DNA of 64,000 bases. Source: Thermogemmatispora carboxidivorans. GTDB lineage: Bacteria; Chloroflexota; Ktedonobacteria; Ktedonobacterales; Ktedonobacteraceae. The stretch's first letter is position 1. Every line of letters starts with the position of its first letter. Made by a program: the position numbers and the translations under genes. The DNA lies in contig NZ_JNIM01000001.1 of the NCBI RefSeq assembly GCF_000702505.1, forward strand, positions 4,340,001 through 4,404,000, read 5' to 3'. Below, piece after piece: positions 1 to 8,875 of the stretch. Under the pieces are notes generated by a model. The model saw nothing but the letters and a program-made list of their open reading frames with translations. It had not been told where the DNA came from and ran no database searches.

Positions 1-1
1 T

Positions 2-31
2 TTCGAACGCATCCGCCGCGGCGACTTCTAG
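2..31 (+). CDS. 3' end of an unidentified protein (partial)
   Basis: The window opens inside a reading frame whose last residues read FERIRRGDF before a TAG stop. The frame cannot be confirmed further because the rest lies outside the window, and no function can be assigned. It is listed because the charged ending followed by an AT-poor non-coding stretch fits a gene end. Confidence 0.35.
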   Translation, partial: FERIRRGDF

Positions 32-302
32 GCAGGCCAGAGCGCGGCGGTCCACCGGCAGACCGGACCGCATCACTCCCGAATTCAACCGATCAGGCGG
101 CGATGGAGGGAGAGGAAAGCCACCTTCCTGTGGGGAGCAGCCTAACCAAGCGCCGCCGCGGCGTCGGCGGCTGCTTACCCCCAGCAGCCTTGCCTCTGCA
201 GAGCAGGCGGGGGCAAGGGCCTCCTACGCGGCGGCGAGGCTACCGGTCAGACCACCCCCTCGGCTTCGCGCCACAGGAAGGATCTCCGGTCTTGCGGCGA
301 CC

Positions 303-461
303 TTATTTCTTGCTCGCGCCAGGCAGAATGCGGTTCAGGCGCGTGCCACAGACGGGACAGGTACCCTGCAGCGCCGCCCGCCCATTCTTCATCGTCACCT
401 GATGCGCATCCTTGATTTCCCGCTTCTCTTTGCACTTGACACAATACGCCATGTCTGCCAT
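303..461 (-). CDS. DUF5679-like small zinc-ribbon protein
   Basis: A 52-residue protein beginning MADMAYCVKCKEKREI and ending LNRILPGASKK. Two cysteine pairs, CVKC near residue 7 and CPVC near residue 35, would bind one zinc ion, with a basic, hydrophilic body between them. Small CxxC...CxxC proteins of this make-up belong to the DUF5679 family, whose function is unknown; a nucleic-acid or ribosome-associated role is only a guess. The start is set by a Shine-Dalgarno stretch GGAAAGGAA about 9 bases upstream; a second ATG three codons in is possible. It stands alone: the next gene is divergent. The family assignment is from memory of the motif pattern, not from a search. Confidence 0.85.
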   Translation of the reverse strand: MADMAYCVKCKEKREIKDAHQVTMKNGRAALQGTCPVCGTRLNRILPGASKK

Positions 462-806
462 AACTTACATTCCTTTCCGTCTAAAGCTTATGTACACGAC
501 AAACGACCGTCAGTCACGGTAGTTAATCGTGCCCTGCCCCTCGTACTTCACGAAGGACAGAGGCTATCTAGGTACACGACAATATTACTCTCTCTGGTTC
601 ATTTCCCGAAAGCATAGGGCTGGATTGGCTATGCAAAGTGTCTCTCTCCCTGTGCTATAGTAAAATCCAGAGCCTTGCCGCCTGCCTGCCACAGCAGAAA
701 GAAAGGCACAACGCACTTCATATCCAGAGAAACAGAGAAAATCATATATTATTATAAATAAAAGGCGGTAAGTGACTCTCCTGTCACTGTCGGCAAGATA
801 CGAGGA
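462..806. other. Divergent intergenic region with a repeated 11-mer
   Basis: There is no convincing gene here. The spacer separates the minus-strand zinc-ribbon gene from the plus-strand MFS gene. GTACACGACAA occurs twice (492-502 and 572-582), and between them lies a small inverted repeat ACCGT-N5-ACGGT around 508-522. The part nearest the MFS gene (735-765) is AT-rich and may hold its promoter. Confidence 0.4.
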
Positions 807-2189
807 ATGTCTGTGAGGGATCTTGAACCAGAACGAGGCATATCTGAAGCCTCTAGCGGCGCGCAGGCTCGCCACGACCCCTATCGTGCCCTGCGCTACC
901 GCAACTTTCGCCTGCTCTTTATTGGCATCTTTCTCTCTTCGATTGGCGAGCAGATGGTCACGGTGGCCATTGGCTGGGAGCTATACGACCGCACACACTC
1001 GGCATTGGCCCTGGGACTAGTTGGCCTGGTGCAGGTGGTGCCCGTGCTCTGCCTCTCGCTGCTAGCTGGCCACCTGGCGGACCGTCTGAATCGGCGCCGC
1101 ATGGTCATGCTGGCGCAGGCTGTCCTGGCCCTCTGCTCCCTGGAGCTGATGCTCCTCTCCTGGCAGCGCGGCCCGCTCTGGCTCATCTATGGTTGTCTGC
1201 TAATCATCGGCACGGCCACGGCCTTCAACGAGCCGGCCAGTGCGGCGCTCCTGCCCCAGACCCTGCCACCGGCCCTCTACGCCAACGCCGCCACCTGGGA
1301 GAGCAGCGCCTGGCAGCTGGCGTCAGTCGTTGGGCCGGCCCTGGGTGGCTTCCTGGTGGCTCTCTTCCAGGGCGCCACGCCTGTCTACGGTCTCAATGCC
1401 CTGGCCATTGGTCTCTATCTCGTCCTGCTGGCCCTGCTGCGCCTGCATCCGGCTCCAGCGGCGCCATCTCGGAGCGACGAGCAGAGCAAGGAGGGGACCC
1501 TGCGCTCGCTAGCCGAGGGCCTGCGCTTCTTGCGGCGTAGCCAGATCATTCTAGCAGCCATCACGCTCGACCTCTTTGCCGTTCTCTTCGGTGGCGCCAC
1601 CAGCCTGCTGCCGATCTACGCGCGCGACATCCTGCAGGTCGGTCCCACTGGTCTGGGCTGGCTCCAGGCTGCTCCATCGATCGGCGCCGTCTGTGTGGCC
1701 TTCCTGCTGGCCCACCTCCCGCCCTTTCAGCGAGCCGGGCGCACTCTCCTGCTAGCGGTGGCCGGCTTTGGCCTGGCCACCATCATCTTTGGTCTTTCGC
1801 GCTCCTTCTGGCTCTCGCTGCTCATGCTCTTCATCCTGGGCGGACTCGACAACATCAGCGTAGTCATTCGCGGCACCCTGCTGATGACGCGCACGCCGGA
1901 CCACATGCGTGGGCGCGTGGCGGCGGTCAATACCATCTTCATCGCCGCCTCCAACAAGCTGGGTGGCTTTGAGTCGGGTCTGGCCGCTCAGCTCTTCGGT
2001 CCCGTCATCGCCGTCTCCGGTGGCGGTCTGGGCACCATCCTGGTGGTGCTCTGTGTGGCCTTGATCTGGCCCGAGATACGCCGCCTTGGCCCGCTCGCCC
2101 CCGAAGGCCAGGGCCAGCCAGCCGAGCAGCTTGCTGGCCAGATCGCTGCAGAGGTACAGGAAGAGACCGCGGCCCAGCGCCAGCTCTGA
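807..2189 (+). CDS. MFS exporter, EntS/MFS_3-like
   Basis: A 460-residue major facilitator superfamily protein of the usual 12-helix size. After a hydrophilic N-terminus of about 30 residues the first helix follows RYRNFRLLFIG. The family loop between helices 2 and 3 is clear as GHLADRLNRRRMVM, and a second conserved loop is seen as RGTLLMTRTPDHMRGRV in the C-terminal half. This resembles the EntS/MFS_3 group of exporters of small molecules such as siderophores; the substrate cannot be read from sequence. The ATG used here lies almost on top of an AGGA, so a GTG two codons later (813) with better spacing is an alternative start. No partner gene is adjacent: the GntR gene is convergent and separated by a strong terminator. 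Confidence 0.9.
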   Translation: MSVRDLEPERGISEASSGAQARHDPYRALRYRNFRLLFIGIFLSSIGEQMVTVAIGWELYDRTHSALALGLVGLVQVVPVLCLSLLAGHLADRLNRRRMVMLAQAVLALCSLELMLLSWQRGPLWLIYGCLLIIGTATAFNEPASAALLPQTLPPALYANAATWESSAWQLASVVGPALGGFLVALFQGATPVYGLNALAIGLYLVLLALLRLHPAPAAPSRSDEQSKEGTLRSLAEGLRFLRRSQIILAAITLDLFAVLFGGATSLLPIYARDILQVGPTGLGWLQAAPSIGAVCVAFLLAHLPPFQRAGRTLLLAVAGFGLATIIFGLSRSFWLSLLMLFILGGLDNISVVIRGTLLMTRTPDHMRGRVAAVNTIFIAASNKLGGFESGLAAQLFGPVIAVSGGGLGTILVVLCVALIWPEIRRLGPLAPEGQGQPAEQLAGQIAAEVQEETAAQRQL

Positions 2190-2200
2190 GCACAGCAGCA

Positions 2201-2263
2201 TCAGCGGACAGGCTCGCCCTCTCTCTCCGTGCCGATAGCGACGAGGGCGAACCTGTCCGCTGA
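2201..2263. terminator. Bidirectional hairpin terminator
   Basis: Two 21-base arms (2201-2221 and 2243-2263) pair perfectly except for one C/A mismatch and enclose a 21-base loop. The hairpin lies exactly between the convergent MFS and GntR genes. No long T tract follows on either side. Confidence 0.75.
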
Positions 2264-2303
2264 CCTGGGCCAGGTCCTTGACTGCAGGCCGACAGGCCCG
2301 ATC

Positions 2304-2984
2304 TCACTCCTCCCCTGCTTGCTCTTCGGAGGACGGTGCCGCCCGCAACCATTCGCCGGCCTCCTCGATATGACGCCGCATCACCTGCTCAGCCCGTTCT
2401 GGATCACGGTCCCGCAGGGCCTCGATGATGACCTGATGGCGCTCGGCCAGCTCCTGGGGCGTGCGCTGTGCGATCGCCACCGTCACGAAGGTCGTCGTGT
2501 AGAGCTGCATGCTGTCCCAGTACTGCAACAACAGGCGGTTACCCGCCGCCTGTACAATCAGGCGGTGAAAAGCAATATTGGCCGCCGTCTGGGCATGTAG
2601 TTCGTTGCGCACGGCAGCATCGCGCATCTCAGCGAGCAGCTCCTCCAGCTGGCGCAGCGTCGCCTTGTCGATGCGCATCGCTGCCGCGCGGGCTGCCACT
2701 CCCTCCAGGGCGGCACGAATGGGATAGAGTTCAAGCAGGTCGCGCCGCGAGACCTTGCGCACCTGCGTGCCACGATAGGGCGAACTGACCACGAAGCCGA
2801 GCAGCTCCAGGTCGCGCAGCGCCTCCCGTACTGGCCCCTGGCTCACGCCCAGCTCTTGGGCCACGCGGCTCTCCACAATGCGCTCCCCAGGCCGATACTG
2901 GCCTTTGACGATGGCATCGATAAGAAATTCTTTGATATCCTCGCGCAAAACGCGCCGGCCAAGAATGGGTGTACGTATATTCAT
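2304..2984 (-). CDS. GntR-family regulator, FCD (FadR) subfamily
   Basis: A 226-residue regulator. An N-terminal GntR winged helix spans about residues 12-75, with the signature GERIVESRVAQELGVSQGPV followed by REALRDLELLGFV. It is followed by an all-helical FCD ligand domain with the metal-type residues of the family (RAALEGVAARAAA, NIAFHRLIVQAAGN, RHQVIIEALRDRD). FCD regulators usually sense carboxylic acids. The ATG at 2984 is preferred because AGGAT lies about 10 bases upstream; an upstream ATG at 3038 would add 18 poorly conserved-looking residues. A good promoter lies at 3068-3097. Its own palindrome AATCGATTATTGATT near 3053-3067 could be an autoregulatory site, which is inference. No obvious target operon is adjacent. 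Confidence 0.92.
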   Translation of the reverse strand: MNIRTPILGRRVLREDIKEFLIDAIVKGQYRPGERIVESRVAQELGVSQGPVREALRDLELLGFVVSSPYRGTQVRKVSRRDLLELYPIRAALEGVAARAAAMRIDKATLRQLEELLAEMRDAAVRNELHAQTAANIAFHRLIVQAAGNRLLLQYWDSMQLYTTTFVTVAIAQRTPQELAERHQVIIEALRDRDPERAEQVMRRHIEEAGEWLRAAPSSEEQAGEE

Positions 2985-3067
2985 CGGTGTGGAAATCCTG
3001 CAAAAATTGGCCCCGTATTCCGGGACGCTGCTCCTCACCTACAAAGAGGCACAATCGATTATTGATT

Positions 3068-3097
3068 AGTATAGGTCAGGGAGAAAAAGGGCGTCAA
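3068..3097 (-). promoter_or_regulatory. Sigma-70-type promoter of the GntR gene
   Basis: On the minus strand TTGACG (3097-3092), an 18-base spacer and TATACT (3073-3068) form a near-consensus promoter pointing to the GntR gene. An imperfect palindrome sits just downstream of the -10 box, where a repressor could block it. Confidence 0.65.
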
Positions 3098-3138
3098 GGC
3101 GGAGAGGCAGGGCCAGACGCCCTTTGAGCAAAAGCCCC

Positions 3139-4905
3139 TCAATCTGTGTGGCGATAGTGAGCTACCATGCGCGCCGCCTGCTCATTGGCCGTAGAGGCGG
3201 CCCCCTTTTTGAGCAAGATATAGCCGTCCTGCATATCGATCACACCATACTCCCCACCACTGAGGACGGCGTCGACCGTATGTTCATAGTCAGCATAGGT
3301 CTTGAAGGGATAATAGTAGCCGGGAGCATTGAGCAGGATATAGTCGGCGTAGCCAGCCCCATAGGGGAAGAGATAGATGCTCTGCCGCTCGCTCAGGTGG
3401 GGGACCAGCATCGTCTGCGTTGAGACGGAGGCGTCGGGAGGAATCTCCTGCAGAAAATGATAGGCGAGGCGGTCGTGGGCATCCTGGGCAGGCCAGATAA
3501 AGCCCGCGGCATAGGGCATGGCGCTGTAGACATCGTAGCGCGCGGTTGCCTTCACGGCGTGCACCATCACATAGCTCAGCAGGAGCAGCAGGAAGAGAGC
3601 GCGCAGGACAGGCCAGAGCTGCCAGCCCGCGCCAGGGGCGCGCCGTGCCCCTGGCCAGGAGGACCAGGCAGGAGGCTCCTCACCCTGGAGGCTGCCAGCA
3701 GGGGAGGCTGAACCCTGAGCAGAGGCCGCACGCTGGAAGAATAGGGACCTGCCAAGATCGAGAGAGCGGCGGAGGAGCCAGAGGAGCAGGACCGTTGCCT
3801 CGATAGTGGCGAAAATGAGGATGGGCACGATCTCCGCATTGTATTGATAGCGCCCACTGTACATGTTGGGCGAGGAGCTGAGCAGGTTGAGAGCCAGAGT
3901 CGGCGAGGCTAATACCAGGACCCAGGGAGCCAGCAAGGGCAAGTAGCCCGCCGGCGTCAGGAGCTTCTCCAGATAGAGACGATGCTGCGGCTCCAGTACG
4001 TGCTCGCGCACAACCTGCAGCGGGTGCCGCAGAATCGTCAGCGCTACCTCTAGCGGCGAGTCACCATACTCCGACCAGCGCGAGGCCAGCAGCGAGTGAC
4101 CAACAGGACTAGCGTAGTGGACAACCAGCAGGCCGATAGCGGTCCAGCCAACCGCCAGCCCGAAGACGATCAGGCCAACTCGCCAGCGACGTTGGAAGAT
4201 AGCCATCCACAGCCCCAACAGGGCAATGATCCCGGCGATCTCCTCCTTACAGGCCAGGGAGAGAATGGCAAAGGCCAGAAACCAGCCGTTGCGCTGGGTA
4301 TACATAAAGTAGAGCGCGAAGAGGAGCAAGGAGAGCGTCAGCGTCACGGCGTGGAAATCATAGTCGACCGCATACTGCTGCGCAGGGTAGAGGAGATAGA
4401 GCAGGGCGAAAGGGACAGCGGCCAGATCGCTGCGCAGGCGCAGGCGAGCCAGCCAGAAAGCCGGCAGCGCTCCTGTGGCCACTACCAGGACCTGGAGAAT
4501 CAGCAACGTTTTCGGATCAGCCCAAAAAAGATAGAGAGGGGCAATTAAAAAGAGAATCGGCTCATAGTGAATGGCGAAGCGGTTGATACCCTCAAGACCA
4601 TAGCAGTTGGTATCGGTCAGGATATTACAGATGGTCTGGTGCAGCAGGGAACCATGCAACGTATTCCAGATAGCCTGGTCCATGATGCCCAGGTCTTCGC
4701 CATTGGTGGCAAAAGCATCCTGCTTGCTGGTTACAAAGATGATGAAATAGATGCTGTAGGCGAGCATCGCCAACACAACCAGGCCCAGGGCCAACCAGAA
4801 GGCGCGTCCCCGTGGCAGCGGTTCAGGGGGGGGATAGAGTTCCTTCCTCCAGACTACCCTCCAGCGCCGCAGTGTCAGATGGAGCCACTTGCCAATTTTG
4901 TTCAT
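3139..4905 (-). CDS. DUF2079 polytopic membrane protein
   Basis: A 588-residue integral membrane protein with about 10-12 hydrophobic segments. The DUF2079 family is recognisable from the N-terminal half: DLGIMDQAIWNTLHGS, the HYEPILFLIAPLY loop, LYLLYPAQQYAVDYDFHA and the acidic SLACKEEIAGIIAL segment. DUF2079 proteins resemble GT-C glycosyltransferases and other large membrane mannosyltransferases, but no activity is established. A low-complexity Gly/Pro/Ser cytoplasmic-looking insert occurs near residues 400-435, followed by a last transmembrane helix and a soluble C-terminal domain of about 120 residues (VSTQTMLVPHLSERQSIYLFPYG). It is a single gene between the GntR promoter and a long spacer. 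The start is the ATG at 4905; its Shine-Dalgarno is weak. Confidence 0.85.
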   Translation of the reverse strand: MNKIGKWLHLTLRRWRVVWRKELYPPPEPLPRGRAFWLALGLVVLAMLAYSIYFIIFVTSKQDAFATNGEDLGIMDQAIWNTLHGSLLHQTICNILTDTNCYGLEGINRFAIHYEPILFLIAPLYLFWADPKTLLILQVLVVATGALPAFWLARLRLRSDLAAVPFALLYLLYPAQQYAVDYDFHAVTLTLSLLLFALYFMYTQRNGWFLAFAILSLACKEEIAGIIALLGLWMAIFQRRWRVGLIVFGLAVGWTAIGLLVVHYASPVGHSLLASRWSEYGDSPLEVALTILRHPLQVVREHVLEPQHRLYLEKLLTPAGYLPLLAPWVLVLASPTLALNLLSSSPNMYSGRYQYNAEIVPILIFATIEATVLLLWLLRRSLDLGRSLFFQRAASAQGSASPAGSLQGEEPPAWSSWPGARRAPGAGWQLWPVLRALFLLLLLSYVMVHAVKATARYDVYSAMPYAAGFIWPAQDAHDRLAYHFLQEIPPDASVSTQTMLVPHLSERQSIYLFPYGAGYADYILLNAPGYYYPFKTYADYEHTVDAVLSGGEYGVIDMQDGYILLKKGAASTANEQAARMVAHYRHTD

Positions 4906-5424
4906 AGTCCAGAACTCTCAAGGGGATCAAAGCGAGGCCTCTTGCAATGAAGGCGAGCTGACTGGGAAAGGCCTCTTTTCCAGACGATTGGCTCTGCTAT
5001 GATAGCATGAATCTTTTCAATAGGCCAGTCTCCAGGACGTTTGGCTAATCCTTCCAGAGACGAGCCAGCCAATTTCATCGGTCCTTCTCCTCGATCTCCT
5101 TCCTCTCCTTGTCAATTTATTGATCATGATTGAGATACTGATTTTCATTTTGTGTCTTGAGTATCATAAGTAGTGGAAGCAGCACGTAAGCCGCCTCGGG
5201 CTTCTGGGGAAAGTAAGCCGGTGTACGGGCTATGATGCAAGTAAGCCACAGATTGTAGACAGACGAAATCGCCTCCAACAAGGGGTTGACACGACGCGAG
5301 TTGAAGCAAGGAAGAAGCAAGCAAGCACGAGGAGAGGAAGAGCTGCTACTTCGTTCCTGATCGCCGACGGGCAGTAGACGCCATGCCCCTGCTTGCTTAT
5401 AACTGCAGTGGTGAAGGAGACGTG
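4906..5424. other. Divergent spacer with regulatory-looking repeats
   Basis: This 519-base spacer separates the DUF2079 gene from the secreted propeller gene. It holds the 27-28 base GTAAGCC repeat array listed separately. A TTGACA at 5284-5289 has no good -10 partner. The open frame at 5117-5320 on the minus strand has no ribosome-binding site or recognisable composition and is not called. Confidence 0.4.
5186..5247. repeat. Short tandem array of GTAAGCC units
   Basis: GTAAGCC recurs at 5186, 5213 and 5241, spaced 27 and 28 bases. The first two units also share a CGGGCT about 11-14 bases on, so each unit contains an inverted pair AAGCC...GGCT. This is the look of a multi-site binding region about 180 bases upstream of the secreted propeller gene; the binding protein is unknown. 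Confidence 0.5.
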
Positions 5425-8049
5425 ATGATCAACCTCTCTCGCTTGTTGCCCCGAGTAGCGGCAGTACTGCCCCTGCTGCTACTCGGGGGCCTGCTCTTTT
5501 GCTCCTGGCTGCCCGGAGGAACCGGCAGAGCCTTGGCCTGGAGGCCCTCCTCCGACCAACAGGTCGCGGGCCACAGGTCGCACTCTGCCGCCTACGCTGC
5601 CCCGGCGAGCGGTACCGCCGTGCTGACCTTCAAGTACAATAACCGGCACAGTGGCCATAATCCCGCAGAGGTGCTGCTGACGACGAGCAATGTCAATGCC
5701 AGTACCTTCGGGAAGCGTCTGACGCTGGCAGTCGACGGCCAGGTCTATGCTCAGCCGCTTTATGTGCCCAGCCTGCCGATCCAGGGTCGGGCGCGCAATG
5801 TGGTCTTTGTGGCGACCGAGCACGATAGTGTCTACGCCTTCGATGCCGATGCCCCCAGCTCCGAGCGAGCCTTGCTTTGGCGGACCAGTTTCCTGGGGCG
5901 CGGCATCCAGGTTCCGACCAATCATGACGTGGCCTGTAACGACCTGGTGCCTGAGATCGGGATCACCGGGACGCCGGTCATCGATGCCGCCACTCGGACG
6001 CTCTATGTGGTGGCTTTCACTAAAGAGGGTGGTCGCCTGGTCTATCGCCTCCATGCCCTGGATATCGCAACCGGTAAAGAGCGCAAGGGCAGCCCGGTGA
6101 CGATTCAGGCCAGTGTGCGCGGCACAGGTGCCGGCAGCCGCCGCGGCCTCCTGGCTTTCGACCCACGCTTCCAGCGCCAGCGCGCGGCCCTGGTACTGGC
6201 CAATGGCCGGATCTATATCGCCTGGGGCTCGTTTTGCGATAATATGCCGTACCACGGCTGGATCATGAGCTACCAGTACAACGGCAGCGCCTTCCGCCAG
6301 ATGGCCGTCTTTAACGATACGCCCGATGGCGCGCGGGCTGGAATCTGGGGTTCTGGCGGCGCTTTGACCGCTGATGAGCATGGCTTTCTCTATTTTACGA
6401 GTGGCAATGGCTCCTTTAATCTCCAGTTGGGCGGTCGCAATGCTGGCGATTCAGTGGGCAAGCTCTCGCCCGATCTGCGCCTGGTTGACTATTTTACGCC
6501 CTTCAATGAGCGTTGCCTGGACGACGCCGACGCCGATCTTGGCTCTGCTGCGCCCCTGCTACTGCCAACGGTCGGGGAGCTGATCGCTTCGGGCAAAGAG
6601 GGGCGGATCTACGTGCTGGCCCGCAATCACCTGGGCCGCTACCATACTATTCCTGATGCCTGCAATCACCAGGGGCGCAACGATGTGGATCAGATCGTGC
6701 AGGAGTTTCCACCGACGACGATTGGCGGCCTCTTCAGCACACCCGCCTACTGGAATGGTCCCGAGGGCGAGTATGTCTACTTTGCCAGCGTGAACCGTCC
6801 GGTGGTGGCCTACCGTCTGATCAATGGCCGCCTCTCGTCTCAGCCGGTCTCATCCACTCCCGAGGAGCTGCCTTTCCCAGGCGCCAATGTGGTGGTGACC
6901 TCTAGCGGCAATCAGGCCGGGACAGGTATTCTCTGGCTGGTTGATCCGCGCGGGGTCCTGCGGGCCTACGATGCCAGCAATCTGGCGCGCGAACTGTACA
7001 GTAGCGATCAGAGTCCCGAGCGTGATGCTTTGCCAGGGTACGTGAAATTCAGCGTGCCGACCGTGGCCGACGGGCGGGTCTTTGTGCCGAGCGGCAAGGC
7101 GCTGGTGATCTATGGCCTGCTGACCAGAGGGCGCCCCCTGCCGTCCCCGTCGCAGACGCAGGGAGATCCCCAGCAGGTGGAGTCGCATCCGGTTCAGCCG
7201 CTGCGCCTGCCTCACCCTGGACCACAGAGGCAGCCGGGTCCGCAGAATCGGCCTGGCCCTCAGTCGGAGCCGGGGCCGGGCCGGTCACCGGCCAGTGACC
7301 TGAGAGTGGGTCCCCGCCCGCTGAGCACGCTGCCAGCCCGTAGTTCGAGTGCTACCGCAGCGGCACCTGCACCTATAGCGGCCTCTCGTTCATTGCCAGC
7401 TTCTGGGCCAGGCCAGCCTGGGCAGGCGCCCAGTCAGGCCGCGCGCAGCGCTTCGTCAGCGTCCAGCCCAGCACAGTCTGATCCGCGTACGGCCCCTCCT
7501 TACAACAATGTGGGGGTCAGTAACGACGATCGTCCGGCGCTGGCCAACTTTGATCAGGGAGGCAATAGCTACTCAGCGCAGGCGCTCCAGCGCGCCGGAG
7601 TCAATCCCGGCGACCATGTCTTTGCCGGCGGCTTCGTCTTCGTCTGGCCCAATGTGCTTTCGGGCGAGCCGGATAACTATGTGGCAGCGGGTCAGACGCT
7701 GCCGGTGGAGCACCAGCCACGCGCGAAGCTGCTCGGCCTCCTCGGGGCCGCTGATCATGGCGTGGCCCGCGGCCAACTCTTGATTACCTTTACCGATGGG
7801 ACAACCCAGGCGGTGCCTGTCGCCTTCAGCGATTGGACGCTGGACGGTGGCGGCTCACGCCCCCTGGCCAGCAGTCCCCAGGCCGTGAGCATGCCCTACT
7901 TTAATAGTCCCAACGGCCCAGTTCAGATGAAGTGCTATCTGTTCTATGTGAGCATCGCCCTGCCGCAGGGAAAGACTGTGAAAAGTGTGACCTTGCCGGC
8001 AGCGGTGAGCGGCGGCAGGATGCATGTCTTCGCCGTCGCTCTGCAGTAG
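5425..8049 (+). CDS. Secreted PQQ-like beta-propeller protein with C-terminal module
   Basis: An 874-residue exported protein. A signal peptide covers about residues 1-35 (basic start, then LPLLLLGGLLFCSWLPGG). Residues 60-565 contain repeated beta-propeller blades of the PQQ/quinoprotein type, for example VVFVATEHDSVYAFDAD, GITGTPVIDAATRTLYVV and LYFTSGNGSFN. A Pro/Gln/Ser-rich linker of about 125 residues follows. The last 180 residues (from YNNVGVSNDDRPALANF) form a beta-sandwich module that I associate with the C-termini of actinobacterial secreted hydrolases and oxidases. No catalytic residues could be pinned down, so it may be a binding or oxidoreductase-like protein. The start at 5425 is chosen because AAGGAG lies 5 bases upstream; an earlier ATG at 5383 lacks such a site. 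Confidence 0.85.
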   Translation: MINLSRLLPRVAAVLPLLLLGGLLFCSWLPGGTGRALAWRPSSDQQVAGHRSHSAAYAAPASGTAVLTFKYNNRHSGHNPAEVLLTTSNVNASTFGKRLTLAVDGQVYAQPLYVPSLPIQGRARNVVFVATEHDSVYAFDADAPSSERALLWRTSFLGRGIQVPTNHDVACNDLVPEIGITGTPVIDAATRTLYVVAFTKEGGRLVYRLHALDIATGKERKGSPVTIQASVRGTGAGSRRGLLAFDPRFQRQRAALVLANGRIYIAWGSFCDNMPYHGWIMSYQYNGSAFRQMAVFNDTPDGARAGIWGSGGALTADEHGFLYFTSGNGSFNLQLGGRNAGDSVGKLSPDLRLVDYFTPFNERCLDDADADLGSAAPLLLPTVGELIASGKEGRIYVLARNHLGRYHTIPDACNHQGRNDVDQIVQEFPPTTIGGLFSTPAYWNGPEGEYVYFASVNRPVVAYRLINGRLSSQPVSSTPEELPFPGANVVVTSSGNQAGTGILWLVDPRGVLRAYDASNLARELYSSDQSPERDALPGYVKFSVPTVADGRVFVPSGKALVIYGLLTRGRPLPSPSQTQGDPQQVESHPVQPLRLPHPGPQRQPGPQNRPGPQSEPGPGRSPASDLRVGPRPLSTLPARSSSATAAAPAPIAASRSLPASGPGQPGQAPSQAARSASSASSPAQSDPRTAPPYNNVGVSNDDRPALANFDQGGNSYSAQALQRAGVNPGDHVFAGGFVFVWPNVLSGEPDNYVAAGQTLPVEHQPRAKLLGLLGAADHGVARGQLLITFTDGTTQAVPVAFSDWTLDGGGSRPLASSPQAVSMPYFNSPNGPVQMKCYLFYVSIALPQGKTVKSVTLPAAVSGGRMHVFAVALQ

Positions 8050-8111
8050 CGCCCGTCGCTATCGGTTCGTTTAGCAGACCCACCTCATAGCGAGCGTCGT
8101 TCACCCCGGCT

Positions 8112-8165
8112 GGAAGGGTAGCGGGGAGGAGCCAGCAAGGAGGCTGCTCACCTCGTTACCCTTCC
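8112..8165. terminator. Bidirectional terminator hairpin at the end of the rib operon
   Basis: GGAAGGGTA (8112-8120) pairs with TACCCTTCC (8157-8165), and pairing continues inward with two mismatches. The 3' arm overlaps the ribE stop codon. It lies between the convergent propeller gene and the rib operon. Confidence 0.55.
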
Positions 8166-8869
8166 TGGCGTTTTGCCCCCCCTGCTCCCTTGCCCTCCTT
8201 TGCCCTTGCTTCCTGTGAATGTGCCTGCGTCGGTGGGTCTCCGGCTGCCGGCTCGCTCTGTAGCGCGACAGGATAATGGCCCAGAAGCTGCACCAGGTAG
8301 CGCCCGACGATGTCGCTCTCCAGGTTGAGGAGGCTGCCCGGACGTAACCGACCCAGGTTGGTATGGGCCCGGGTATAGGGAATGAGGGCCACGGTGAAGC
8401 GATCGTCCTGACAGGCAACGACGGTGAGACTGACCCCGTTGAGGGCGACAAAGCCTTTGGGGATAATAAAGGGCCGCAGCGCAGCAGGCAGGGTGATGGC
8501 GCAGAGGAGCGAGTTGCCCTCTGGATGCACGCTCAGAACAGGGACCACAGCTTCGATATGCCCCTGAACGATGTGCCCTCCGAAACGGCCTCCTACTGGC
8601 AGCGAGCGCTCTAGATTGACGGCGCGTTCGTCTTGATCGCTCCCTTCCCCCATGAGAAGGGGGGCGAAGCGCGTGCGGCGCAGGGTCTCGGGCATGAGTT
8701 CAACACGCAGCCAGTCTTCGCCGCGAGCAACGACGGTGAGACAGGCCCCGTCAACGGCGATGCTGTCACCGAGTTTGACGTCGGACCAGGTGGCCGGGAT
8801 GGCGATTTCCAGGGTGGTGGCGCTGGTCGCCAGCACAGTGCCAACTTCTTCGACGATGCCGGTAAACAT
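8156..8869 (-). CDS. ribE: Riboflavin synthase, alpha chain
   Basis: This enzyme dismutates two molecules of 6,7-dimethyl-8-ribityllumazine to riboflavin plus the pyrimidinedione precursor. The protein has 237 residues and shows the classic duplicated lumazine-binding fold. The first barrel begins MFTGIVEEVGTV with the motif GDSIAVDGACLTVV; the second carries GGHIVQGHIEAV and KGFVALNGVSLTVV. It is about 25 residues longer than usual because of a basic, low-complexity C-terminal tail after HYPVALQ. It is the last gene of the riboflavin operon, starting 6 bases after the ribH stop, with its ribosome-binding site (AAAGGAG) inside the end of ribH. Regulation by the FMN riboswitch at 12683-12867 is inferred from gene order and spacing. 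Confidence 0.95.
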   Translation of the reverse strand: MFTGIVEEVGTVLATSATTLEIAIPATWSDVKLGDSIAVDGACLTVVARGEDWLRVELMPETLRRTRFAPLLMGEGSDQDERAVNLERSLPVGGRFGGHIVQGHIEAVVPVLSVHPEGNSLLCAITLPAALRPFIIPKGFVALNGVSLTVVACQDDRFTVALIPYTRAHTNLGRLRPGSLLNLESDIVGRYLVQLLGHYPVALQSEPAAGDPPTQAHSQEARAKEGKGAGGAKRQEG

Positions 8870-8875
8870 CTGGAC

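Noticed and set aside
5117-5320. 67-codon minus-strand frame in the spacer before the propeller gene
   Set aside because: No ribosome-binding site, unusual composition, and it overlaps the regulatory-looking repeat array.
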